Source: Acridotheres tristis (lineage: Eukaryota > Chordata > Aves > Passeriformes > Sturnidae). Taken from it: DNA of 64,000 nt. Numbering within the stretch: position 1 is the first letter of the stretch; every line of letters starts with the position of its first letter. The translations under genes were made by a program, and so were the position numbers. The DNA is taken from NCBI GenBank assembly GCA_037013685.1, contig CM072919.1:5563152-5627151 (forward strand). Reading direction: 5' to 3'. Under the pieces are notes generated by a model. That model had not been told where the DNA came from. It ran no database searches and worked only from the letters and a program-made list of their open reading frames with translations. Positions 12,601-22,900 of the stretch are shown here, piece by piece.

Positions 12601-15600
12601 TACCATTTTTAAAATAAAATATTAAATTAAAATAAAGTGTGAACAAAGTGTGAACAAAGTGTGAACAAAAAAATAATGTTTGGGCTTCCCAGCAGGAATT
12701 ATTTCTCATGGACAAGTGGATTGCAAGAAAAGTCTGAGGTTTTTTTATCTGGACAAAATTTCAAATTTCCCGTGGATAATTGGATTGCAGGAAAAGTTTG
12801 GGTTTTTTTTTTATCTGGACAAAATTCCAAATTTCTTGTGGATAATTGGATTGCAGGAGTTTGAGGTTTTTTTATCCGGACAAAATTTCAAATTTCCCGT
12901 GGATAACTGGACTGCAGAAAAAGTTCAATTTGCTTTTTTTTGTTCCCCAGCCACAATTCCAACTTTCAAACCTAACCCCACGCTGGTTTTTTTTTGTTTT
13001 TTCCCCCATTACTACATTTAATTCCCATTTCTCACCCTTCAGCCCCGCTAACACAAACCCCAGAGGGATTCAGTGCTGGGTTCGTGGCTGGAGCCACGTT
13101 TGTCTCAGGAGCCCTGACTCACCCCGGGGCTGCTCGGGCTCCGTTCCCGGTTCCGTTCCCGGTTCGGTTCCCGGTTCGGTTCCCGGTTCCGTTCCCGGTT
13201 CGGTTCCCGGTTCCATTCCCGGTTCCGTTCCCGGTTCCGTTCCCGGTTCCGTTCCCGGTCCCGTTCCCGGCTCCGTCCCCGGTTCCATTCCCGGTTCGGT
13301 TCCCGGTTCCGCTCCCGTTCCCGGTTCCGTTCCCGGTTCCATTCCCGGTCCCGTTGCCGGTGTCCCGGGGCTGGCGGCGCCCCCGGGGCCCGGCGCGGGG
13401 CCGGGCAGGGCCAGGCCGGTTCCGGGCAGGGCCAGGCCGGTTCCGGGCAGGGGTTTTTGGGGCGCTCTCAGGCCCGGCCCGGCCCGGCTGGCCCTGCTCG
13501 CCCTCCTCGCCCTCCTGCTGGCCCTGGCAGGGACGGGCGAGCGTTTCCTTCGCTGTTTGAAAAGTCTCCTCTTGATGGCGGCCACCCTGCGGGCACAGAG
13601 CAGAGCCCTCAGGGCCTCTGGGGCTGCCCCCTGCCCGGCCACGCTCGCCCTCTGCGCCTCCGACAGCCTCAGCCTGAAATATTTGTACTCCAGGCTCTCC
13701 TCGTCTGACAGGAACCTGGGGGGAAAAAATAAAAAGGGAGAGATCAGCTGAAAAATCTGAATTTCTAAAGCAAAGAACACCCCTCACCTTTTGGCTTTTT
13801 TTTTCAGGTGTTTACCATGAGGCTGAGCAGGTTTTTTTGGGAATAACAAGCAGCAAGGAAATGCATTATTATAGAAAAGCATTATTATGGAGGGGTTTGG
13901 ACAGGAATTTGGGTAAGTAATTAATTAATTAATCAGCTCACACACCTGGAGATGGCTCAGCTCCCCCCCCACCTTTTTCCAACATTTTTCCTGGAATTCT
14001 ATCTAATTCCTGTTACCTTTGCTAGGTGTCTATATCACCTGCACTGGGTTCCTAAAACGCAAAGTTGCTTTGAACACCTCGAATTTGGGGCGGCAAAGAG
14101 CCGTTATTGGCACATCAAAAGCAGCAACACAAACACCAGGATCATTTCCAGGGATAATTAACTCCAGGAAAACATCCCCCCCTACTCCCAAAAAAACCCT
14201 GATTAAATACACAACAGGCTTTGATCTCTCCCATTGAGTGAAGTGTTGAAGTTTTAATTACAGCCACTCCAAACACCCCCCACACCCACCAATATTCAGG
14301 AGAGTTCTTCTGAGCATTCCTGTCTTTGGCAGATAAAGTTCCTGACACCATGCTGGCCACCAGCTGCTCAATTGTGTCCAAAACTTTCCTGTCAGCTCGC
14401 TGGGGGGCTGTGGGGAGAGACAAAAACCCAACAAAAAACCCACTCCGTGTTTTATTCTCATCAGCACAGCAGCAAGATGTTGCATTTCTTCTTATTTTAT
14501 TTTTTTTTTGCGGTGTGTTTTCACACACAACTGATATTTGTAATTTTTTTTCCCCAGGTGTTTACAGGACACAGAATCTCAGGGATGTCTGGAGATCCCA
14601 AATCCAGGTGGCACAGAAATGTGGGATGGCCCCAAAGGAGCCTCCAGGTTCCCTTCCTCAAAAAAAAAAAAAAATCTTCCTCCAATGGAGCTGGAATTTG
14701 TTGTGGTTTCCTTTCCCTGGCACCAACCTCTGGAGACTTTTTGGGGATGAAGTGTCCAGAGGGTGGACAAATATCCCGTTTTTTTTGAGGGATATTTGTG
14801 TGGATTTTGGGATCCCCTCTCAGCTTTCCCTTTTCCAGGCACAGCCCCACAAACTCCAGATCCCAAGTAATTTCTGGAGCTGTGGAACCCAGAACTGGAC
14901 ACTCCAGAGGGGCAGGATCCCCTCCCTGAGCTGCTGCAAATCCTTTTCCCAAAGCACCCACACTTTCCCATCCCAAACTAAAATAAATCAGGGAAAATTC
15001 CACATTTTCACTGAGATTCTGCACCTGTTTATTATTAAAAACACCCTGGTCTAAAAAAACAGATCCATGGACACCCTGGGCAAGTGAAATCATCCTTAAA
15101 ACAGGAATTTTCTTGATGAAGCAAAAGGATTTTGTGGGAATTCAGTTTGTTTGAAGGGCTGAGTGATGAATTTCCAACCATTTGATGTCAGTGCTGCAAA
15201 ACCTCCCTGAGAGAGGACCTGAAACTCAATCAGGAAAAAACCAGGATGGATTAGGAAAAAAACCCAGGATGGATTAGGGAAAAAAAAAAGATGAATTAGG
15301 AAAAAAACCCAGGGATATGAACATATCCACAGGAATGCACCTGGATCTGATTCAAGTGCTGACGGTGACACCTCCACATTTGCATATATGCAAATATTTA
15401 CTCTGTAATTAAGTCAGTTCCAGGTTGGTCCTGGCCTCCCTGCCTTGAGCTGGTGAAAACCTTGGATTTAAGGTCTGACAAGTAGCAGAGAGAGAAAGAA
15501 GGACAAGACTTCACCACAAAAATTCCAACAGATTCCCTGACTGGGACTCACCTGGAATTCCCTCCCTGCCCCATCCCAGACTGGGATTCACCTGGAATTC

Positions 15601-18600
15601 CCTCCCTGCCCCATCCCAGACTGGGATTCACCTGGAATTCCCTCCCTGCCCCATCAGTTGTTTGGATTCACCCGGAATTCCCAGAGTCAGGAGTTCCTGA
15701 CCCAACAAAACCATAAAAACGAAGCAGATCCTGCAGAGCATCTCCCTGCCAGTTACCTTTGGTGTCAGGGGAGGCAGCCTTGAGCTGCTCTGTGGATTCT
15801 GCCTCTGCCTTCTTCATCTGGATGGGGTACCCACTCTTCTCCAGCCAGGCCTTCAGATTCTCAATGTACTCCCTCCCAAAGAGCGTGGAATCGTCGAAAT
15901 TCGGGAAGGACGTGGGTGCTGGAGCCATCTCCTGCAGCCCCACAGCCTCCAGGATCTTCTCCTGCCTGAAAACAGAGGCCAGAGCAAAGGTCTGGCCCAG
16001 CAGAGCCAGCGACTTTCGGCACAGGGACACGGTGGTCTCGAAGGCGTTGGCCATTTCCCTGGGGTTGCCAAAGCCATTGGTTTTGATGCTCAGCTCGTAG
16101 GCATTGCAGGCCATCAGCAGCGGGGTGACCCCCTTGAGGAGGCGGTCCTGCAGCCTCATGATGTATTTATCAAAAGGTTTGATGATCTCAAAGAAGCAGT
16201 TCTTGGTTTTCACGGCCCCCTTGTCCAGCAGCATGTTCAAGAACTCGTTGTCCACCTTGGGGGTTTTCAGGGCGGCGTGCTGCAGGCTCTTGATGGTGAA
16301 GAAGCAATAATCTCTGTGCTCTGGCCTCAGGGAGCACTTGAAGGAGGCCAGCATTTTGGCACAGGTCTCGGTCTCCAGCTCGAAGAGGGCCCCGAAGAGC
16401 CGCGAGAACTCGGCGTCGTTCCTGATGGCGTGGAACCCCGCCCACTTGATGATCTCGATGCCAAAGGTGGAGAAAATGTCAGATTTATCCACCAGGTCGA
16501 AGCTGAGGTTCCTGAAGACGTGGGCAGGCTTTGGCAGCCTCAGGATGGGTCTCTGCGCTGGCAGAGGGCGTGAGGGGGGCAGCTGGGGGTGCTGCTGGAG
16601 CGGCACCGGCCTCTGGTTGGGAACGTCCAGAGGCTGCTCCAGAGCTTTGGCCTCCAGGCCTGGCTGGGCTTTCTTCACGTTCCACTTCTTGAGGGGGCTT
16701 TTGACGTCTCCTTTGAACACTTTGGGTTTCACCACGCCCCTGGTGAGGCGCTTCCCCCGCAGGACTCTCCCCCTGCCCACGCCCCCCCTGTGCAGCGGCG
16801 CCCCGAACTCCTCCTCGTATTCCTGATTTTCCACGCTGCCAAACTCCTCCTCCATCAAGCCCGGCGACCTGAAATCCCCCAAAACATCCGAGGAGCCAAA
16901 CTCGGGCTCCTGAGGCCCGCTGCCCTCCCAGCAATCCGAGGGGCCGTAGTCCTGGCCGCCGTGCCCGTAATCCCTGTCCCGCCCGTAGTCCCGGCTGTGA
17001 GCAGCGGGGTGATGCCCGTACTCCCTGCCGGGAGCAGCTCCACGCCCGAATTCCCGGTTCTGGGCAGCGGGGCGCCCGAAATCCCGGCTGAATTCCCGCT
17101 CCCTGGGCGCGGGGCGGGCCAACTGTCCGTGGAAATAATTCTCCTGCCGGAGCAGGGGGCTGCTGGCTCGGTAGGAAGGGCCAGGGAAGTTTTCTCCGGG
17201 ATAATCCTCCCTGGGATCCTCGCTCCAGTCCTCGTGCTGGGAGTTGGCGTGAGGGAACCTCCCGTCGTCGTTGTAGCGGGGCCGGGGCAGGGGCCTGGAG
17301 TGAGCTGGGGAAAGGAAACATCCCGAGCTTTAACACAAAAACATCCCGAGCTTTACACGAGTCCAAAGAGGTTTAAAAGAGTCAAAAGGTCGAAATTTCT
17401 CAAGGAAACCTGACTTCAGGATATTCCCATTCCCAATTTCCAAACACTCCATACACTGAGGAGCTCAATTCAATTTGAATTTGAATCCTCTAATTCAAAT
17501 TTTTCTTGGCTCATTGCTTTCTCAAGTCTTGATTTTCTACAGGAGCTCAGATTCTCCTCTAAACCAAATTTTTCTTGGCTCATTACTTTCTCAAATCTTG
17601 ATTTTCTACAGGAACTCATGTTCTCCTCTAATTCAAATTTTTCATCGTTTTCTCAAGTCTTGATTTTTTTACAAGAACTCAACTTCTTCTCTAAACCAAT
17701 TTTTTATCTGCCCATCACCTGCTCAAGTCTTGATCTTCTACTGGCGTTCCTGAGGCACAAAATCCATCAAAACTCTAAACTTTCAGCTCTCCCAGAACTC
17801 AAATTGTCAAAGACCTTCAAGACCATCAGCTCCAAGCTTTGGCCAATCCCCACCTTGTGACCCAGAGCAGAATTCCCAGGAGGAATTCCACAGCTGGACA
17901 GAAACTCAGATCTTCCACAAACTCAACCACAATCATCTCATTGCTGCAGGAAATTCTGGTATTTCTCATTATCCAAGATCCTTGTTCCCCACTCCCAGAA
18001 GTTCAATTTAGAAAGTAAAGAATACTTGGAACAAATGGAAGTGTTTAATATAAATTATTTCTTCAGGGCTCATACAACTCTAAAAATAACAGCTTTCATT
18101 TTAAAGCTCTCCAATGAATGTCCATCCCTGTGAATGTAACTCGAGTGTCTTGCTGGACATTTTATATCTCAAATTTGAGGAAAAATAATTTGGGGACCAC
18201 ATTTAGCATTATGCTCATGAGATCAGTGCCCTGCTTTGAGCTTTTATCCCCAAAAATAACACCAAGCACAAAGACTCAAAGGCTTCCAGCGCACTCCTAC
18301 ATTTATTTAACTTATCAGCCATCACCAGAATTCCATCCTGCAGCAATGTCCCTGGAGACCTGGCTGAAATTGGACCCACTCTCTGATGCTGAAGAGAATT
18401 CCTTTGTCTGAATTCCCATTTTTTTCCCACCCTTTACGCTGTCAGTCCTCACCCAGCTGTTCCACATCCATAAAAACGGATGTGGAAAAACACCAGCACC
18501 AGGCAAATAAATGGCAGGCGATGCGAGGCTGCTGCTCCCATCATCCCGTTTTTTTTTTTTTTCCTTACCTTTAAAACGATGCATAGAGTCTCCCGCGGCA

Positions 18601-18683
18601 TCGTTCCGCTCCATGCGGTACCGTTTAACTTTATCCTGCACCACGGCCTCGAATGTCTCACGGGTGATTCTCCGAGAGGCCAT
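6617..18683 (-). CDS. SUGP2: SURP and G-patch domain-containing protein 2, complete, nine coding exons
   Basis: Coding exons (complement): 18569-18683, 15757-17304, 14290-14407, 13123-13715, 12377-12488, 10765-11162, 9138-9202, 7905-8041, 6617-6737. All junctions are GT-AG and the phases close, giving 1068 aa plus TAG (human about 1082, from memory). The start MASRRITRETFEAVVQDK matches the family N terminus. Exon 2 carries a repetitive Arg/Gly/Tyr-rich stretch, then the conserved central region (FGIEIIKWAGF, CNAYELS). SURP1 spans exons 3-4 (about 559-615), SURP2 exons 5-6 (KTMETAEKLARFVAQVG, about 793-850). Poly-Glu tracts follow in exon 6, then a basic NLS-like segment (FPRKRVSSKSLKVG). The G-patch is in exon 8 (VGFQMLQRMGW, about 995-1025) and the protein ends MYRQKRANK. 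SURP/G-patch proteins are nuclear splicing factors; G-patches typically activate DEAH helicases (family knowledge). Oddities: exon 4 holds a Pro-Gly-Thr-Glu minisatellite, and introns 6-8 carry copies of the gene's own exon edges. Divergent from ARMC6. Confidence 0.96.
7445..7935. repeat. Tandem repeat in SUGP2 intron 8 carrying copies of the exon 8 3' edge and its donor
   Basis: The junction block (minus strand ATCCAGGAGCCCGTGCAC followed by CT|GTAAGGG) occurs four times, with donor-side starts near 7451, 7551, 7731 and 7901. Only the last is joined to the full G-patch exon. The copies are separated by CCCCATTATT-type spacer of roughly 100-180 bp. All three extra copies keep an intact GT. 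Confidence 0.9.
7955..8600. repeat. Tandem duplication of about 330 bp including the 5' half of SUGP2 exon 8
   Basis: Two diverged copies, about 7967-8275 and 8302-8600. Each contains the intron 7 acceptor (TTTTGTGCAG on the minus strand), the first part of the G-patch exon up to the codons for FQMLQ, and matching intron sequence with the shared word GGGTGGTGAAATGGCTG. Only the copy at 7905-8041 continues to a donor. The 8302-8372 copy is a half exon followed by AT-rich repeat. Confidence 0.9.
8302..8372 (-). pseudogene. Truncated duplicate of the SUGP2 G-patch exon (5' half only)
   Basis: It retains the splice acceptor and open codons from KGRE through the FQMLQ segment, with substitutions against the real exon (for example VGLSQK against VELSPK). 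It then breaks off into GAAATTC repeat without a donor. It lies upstream of the functional exon in transcription order, so its acceptor could compete with the real one. Confidence 0.8.
8690..9035. repeat. About 30-bp tandem repeat in SUGP2 intron 7
   Basis: Roughly eleven copies of a unit reading GGAATTTCCTTGATTTTAAT plus an AATTTTTTAA tail, with 1-2 bp length changes. No coding content. Confidence 0.9.
9535..10790. repeat. About 175-bp tandem repeat in SUGP2 intron 6, seven extra copies of the exon 6 donor
   Basis: The junction block (minus strand GAGCCCAAAG|GT) starts near 9538, 9722, 9898, 10061, 10238, 10412, 10589 and, at the genuine exon, 10763. Spacing is 163-184 bp. Each unit holds about 35 nt derived from the end of exon 6, the donor, and intron sequence (ATTTAAAGTGAATTTTGTGC). 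The unit near 9722 keeps the most exon-like sequence (GAGGCAGATC). The unit near 10412 has GT changed to AT; the other six keep GT. Confidence 0.93.
11195..12005. repeat. About 22-bp degenerate tandem repeat in SUGP2 intron 5
   Basis: Dozens of copies around AAGGTCAAAAATCCAGGAAA with variable ends fill most of the intron between exons 5 and 6. No coding signal. Confidence 0.85.
12685..12920. repeat. About 60-bp tandem repeat in SUGP2 intron 4, four copies
   Basis: Units contain GGATAATTGGATTGCAGGAA, a T run, then ATCTGGACAAAATTTCAAAT. They differ mainly in T-run length and point changes. Confidence 0.85.
13135..13355. repeat. Coding 12-bp minisatellite in SUGP2 exon 4
   Basis: About 18 copies of GGTTCCGTTCCC-type units (plus strand) within the coding exon; on the minus strand they read Pro-Gly-Thr-Glu or Pro-Gly-Met-Glu. 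The period is mostly 12 bp, so the frame holds through residues about 715-790, just before the exon 4 donor. The human protein has no such tract in my memory of it. Confidence 0.9.
14030..14212 (-). other. Unexplained 60-codon open frame in SUGP2 intron 3
   Basis: This part of the intron is unusually complex for the region. The minus strand encodes a stretch with globular-looking composition (for example IPGNDPGVCVAAFDVPITAL) ending at a stop. I do not recognise it. It has no obvious splice sites in phase with SUGP2, so it may be an eroded transposable-element fragment or chance. Confidence 0.2.
15378..15395. promoter_or_regulatory. Perfect 18-bp palindrome of two inverted octamer motifs
   Basis: ATTTGCATATATGCAAAT is its own reverse complement and holds two POU/octamer sites (ATTTGCAT and ATGCAAAT) facing each other across AT. 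It lies in SUGP2 intron 2 in non-repetitive sequence. The motif is read directly; factor binding is inference. Confidence 0.5.
15535..15660. repeat. 40-bp tandem repeat in SUGP2 intron 2, about three copies
   Basis: Units read CTGGGATTCACCTGGAATTC then CCTCCCTGCCCCATCCCAGA. The array ends about 100 bp from the exon 2 donor. Confidence 0.85.
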
Positions 18684-18689
18684 TTTCCC

Positions 18690-19440
18690 CTCACGGCACG
18701 GGGCACGGCACGGGGCACGGCACGGCCCGGCCTGGCGCGGGGTCCCGCCGCGGCCTGAGGGGAGGAGCAGCCTCAGGCTCCCCTCACGCTTCCCCGCAGC
18801 GCCGGGAGGAGGAGCCGGAGCAGAGCCCGAGCCGGGCCCGCCCTCACCCGGGCCCCGGGCCCGCCCTCACCCGGGCCCGCCCTCACCGAGGCCCCCCAGG
18901 CCCCGGGCCCGCCCTCACCGCCTCCCGCCACACCGCGGCCTCCTCTGGCCACGCCCCCTTCCCCGGTAACCACGCCCCCTCCCACAGCCCCGGGCCTCAC
19001 CGAGCCCGCCCCATTCCAGACCACGCCCCCACACGGTAAAGCCGCGCCCTCTCCCCCCTCACACCGACCACGCCCCCGGACTCCGCCGCGCGTGCGCTGC
19101 GCGGAGCCGCCTCATCCCCTGCAGGCGGCACTAACGGTGCGGGCGCGCTGCCGGTAAGCGGGACGGGAGCGAGGGGAGCGGCCCGCGGCCTCCCGCTCCA
19201 AGGGAGCGGCCGCTGCCCTGCGGGCGCGTGCGTGGGAGCGGCCGGGCGCGGGAGCGCTGCGCATGCGCACTGACGAGCCTCGCGCTCTTTTTCGCTCGGC
19301 GTGAGGGCGAGCGGCGCGAATTTGGGCACGGGCGCATGCGCGGAGGGGGCGGGGCCTGCGTACGGCGGCCGAGTGGGGCCGTTCCGCGCTCGCCTTTTGT
19401 CCGGCGGCGGCGGCCGGCGGGGATCCAGGTGGGTCGTGAG
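18690..19440. promoter_or_regulatory. CpG-rich divergent promoter shared by SUGP2 and ARMC6
   Basis: The SUGP2 ATG (18681-18683, minus) and ARMC6 (plus) point away from each other across this GC- and CpG-rich segment. It contains two NRF1-type palindromes (TGCGCATGCGCA at 19258-19269 and GCGCATGCGC at 19332-19341) and many CCACGCCC GC-box/KLF-like words at 18950-19080. Two plausible donors could end ARMC6 first exons: CCG|GTAAGC after 19153 and CCAG|GTGGGT after 19428. There is no TATA box. Transcription starts were not determined. Confidence 0.75.
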
Positions 19441-19885
19441 GGAGAGCGGGGCCGTGGGTGCGGCCCGGAGCTCCCCCAGCACCGCCGCCTTCCTTCGGGG
19501 CTCTCTCCGCGTCGCTGGGAGCTGCCGGCTGGGATCCCCAGGCTGGCGGGGCCTGCTGGGGTGTGTGGGATGCTCCAGGGCCCGGGGGAAGCGGGGCAGG
19601 GTGGGCTGAGGGCCCGGGGCCGTGACCGGGCACGGTGCCCCCCGTGCTGTAGCGAGAGCCCTGTCACAGTGACAGATACTGAAATCCCATCTAAACGCTG
19701 CTGAAGTGTCTCCTTATTCCTCTTAACTGCCATGTTTTCCCCATTAGATAAAAAACCGGGCCATGCGTTTGTATATTTTTAATCCAGAGTTCTGAGCTTT
19801 TGTCTGGAGGAAGAACAAGCCCCTTGCTTTGTTTCCTCTTGTCACTGGGAGGTTTTGCACCAAAATTAGCTGTGGTCTCTCTCAG

Positions 19886-19924
19886 CAGCAGCACACGGAG
19901 GTGGATCCATCCCATCCCAGGAAA
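19886..19924 (+). other. ARMC6: 5' UTR part of the first coding exon of ARMC6
   Basis: An acceptor (GTGGTCTCTCTCAG, AG at 19884-19885) opens the exon 39 nt before the ATG. An upstream non-coding exon is therefore expected, probably ending at 19153 or 19428. Confidence 0.6.
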
Positions 19925-22900
19925 ATGGGGTCCAAACAGATCGCCCAGGAAACGTTTGATGATGCCGTGCAGGAGAACATCACCGAGTTTGAGATGGATC
20001 CCGAGGAGGCTGTGAGAGAAGCTGTGCTGCAGTTCGAGTCCCAAGGTATTGCAGCTCGGGTTGTTACAGGCTTGAGGTTTTTACAAATCCAAAGGTTTAA
20101 AAGAATCCTGCAGGCAAAGATGGAGCATTCAGCATTGGAAAGGAGTCTTTGTGAAGTGGAACAGAGACACCATTAATGCTGACCTGGTTTTGTGGATTAA
20201 TTATGACTGCAAAACTGCTTAGAGGGAAGCTGGAGGGCAAAATTTGGTCAGTGAAATTAAATTCCTTCTTTCTCTCCCCCCAACTGACATCTAGCTTTGT
20301 TCCAGGCTGAATTTGACCTTCCAGTCAGAATTGAACATTTCAGCATCTTCACAACAAGTTCATCTTTGTTCCTGTGGTTAACTTGGCAGCTCTTCCCTAG
20401 AACTGGAACTAATAACTGTTTATTTGACTCTCATTGTCCTGGAACCAATATTAAACTTGGTTTTATTTCCCATTTTAGGTGTGGACCTGAGCAATATTGT
20501 GAAAGCTGTGCGACCTCCTGCCTCTGAGAACGGGCAGAGGCAAAAGCATCAAATCCTGCTGGTAGGAGCACAAATTGATGCTGTCTCCTAAGGATCAGCC
20601 TTATATAAGAATAATATTATAAGTACTAGGCCAACTTGTGCCTCTGCCCCATTTCTCTGGGAGCTTTTCAAGCAGTTAATCCCATTTCTTGTGCAAATAT
20701 AAAAATTCCAGGAGCTCCTTGCACTTTTCAGGGGAGGGTCTGTGTGAGGGTGGGGGTCGGGTTCTGCTCCCAGGGGCAGGGCAGGAGGGAATGGCCTCAA
20801 GGTGTGCCAGGAGAGGCTCAGGTGGGACATGAGGAGGGATTTCCTCATGGGAAGGGTGTGGCAGGGGCTGTCCATCCCTGGAGGTGTCCAGGGAGTGACA
20901 GGATGTGGCACTCAGCGCTCTGGGCTGGTGACAAGGTGGGGATCAGTTCCACTTATCCCAGGCTGCTCCAGGCCCTGTCCAACCTGGCTGTGGACACTCC
21001 CAGAGCTGGAATGAGCTGGTTAGACCCAGTTAAGCTGCTACTGGTCAGCCTGGTGCCCAGTGGAGTGGTGACAGTGGTGGCAGAGTGACCCTTGCCCCTC
21101 CATGGCTTCTGTGCACGGAGCTGCTCTTGGGCACAACCAGTGCTGCCATAAACACCAAACCGATTTTAGACTTTAAACAGCCCACAGTCCAGGTGCAGAA
21201 CTAACCCTCGGTGTGTCCCTCAGACCCTGGACTCGCTGGCCAGAGCCGTGGCAGAGCCAGATATGGCCGAGTTGCCCCAGCAGCTCTCGGCGTTCGCTGC
21301 ACAGTGCAAGGAGCAGCTGGCCTTCCGCTACCTGGCCGGCCAGAAGGGCGCCTACCCCGTGGTGTTCTCAGCCTGCCAGCTGGCTGCAGGAGACAGGGAG
21401 TTACTGCTGCAAGCCTTGTGCACGCTGTCAGCCCTGCTGGACGGGCAGCCAGACCTGCTGGATGCCGCTGGGCAGGAGCTGCTGCTGCAGAGCCTGCAGG
21501 AGCGGCGGGACGACGCGGAGATGACGCTGGCCGGGATCCGCTGCCTCCGGCACGCCTGCCTCAAGCACGAGCAGAACAGGCAGGACTTTGTCAGGGGGGG
21601 GATCCTCCCTCTCCTCACCGGCGCCATCGTCCAGCACGGGGACAGCGCCGAGGTGGTCAGGACAGCGGCCTCGGCGCTCAGGATCATGACGTTCGATGAC
21701 GACATCCGCGTGCCCTTCGGCCACGCCCACGACCATGCCAAGATGATTGTCCTGGAGAACGATGGGCTGAGAGTCCTCATTGAGGCTGCTAAAGGTAAAA
21801 TTCACCCTGGGCATGTTGGTGCTAATGGGGAGTCACCCGGGATTCCTTCTCTCACTGCCTCTGGAATCACTTGGGATTCCTTCTCTCATTGTCTGATTTC
21901 TTCTCTCATAGTCTTGGGAATCACTTGTAGATTTCCTCTCTCATTGTCACAAGTATCATCTGGGATTTCTTCTCTCATTGTCTGATTTCTTCTCTCACTG
22001 TCTCTGGAATCACGTGTGGATTCCTTCTCTCATTGCCGGATTTCTTCTCTCATTGTCATAACTTGAAGCTCCTCAGAGGTGATTCAGGAATTTGTCACTC
22101 AAATGGGGTTTAATTAACGAAATGTGCCCTGAGAGAGCCAAAAGGTGCCACTTGGTGGTGCTGATAACCTGTGGAGCAGCCAGACTGTCAGAGCAGTTTT
22201 TCACTGTATTTAGGGAATATTTTACACCTCTTAGTTGTCTCTGCTGAGGTGCTCCTTGCCCAGAGAGCACATTGTGACTCTGGCTGGGAGCAGAGTGAGC
22301 AGGTGTCATCTCCTGTTTTAATACATAAACCACGCTGTTTCCTGTTTAATTAACCACAATTAACCACCTTAATCGTGCAGCAATCCTCTCTCCCTCGTCT
22401 CTCCTCCTCAGCCTTCACAGATAACTCGGGGGTTCTGAGCGAGCTCTGTGCCACCCTGTCCCGCCTGTCTGTCAGGAATGAGTTCTGCCAGGACATCGTG
22501 GACCTCGGGGGCCTGAATTTCATGGTGACTCTGCTGGCTGACTGCATGGAGCACCCGGTGAGCACTGGGGAAGGGTTTTGGGGATGCCTTGGAGCTCACT
22601 CTAAGGAATGTCAGGAAAATTAATCCACGAGCAGCACAAGTTTGTGGCCAAAAATGAGACAGAGGAGTCCTGTGACTTTATTTGAATAAAGGGAGAGGCC
22701 CTGGGGCATTCCCCTGGGATCTCTCAGATTTTTTGAGGACTCACCTCCCTTTTTACCCCAATTTCCCTCTCTCTTTCCGCATTGGCTGAGGTACTTGAGA
22801 GGTCCAGATTTCCCCAAACACGTGATACTTGAGATTCCCCTCTAATATACAACCCACCCTTTTAATTTTTAATTCTTACAGAATTCATAGTTTTTCCCCA

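Noticed and set aside
15668..17122. Independent 484-codon protein
   Set aside because: It is the body of SUGP2 exon 2; the frame continues upstream to the acceptor at 17305 and joins exon 1 in phase.
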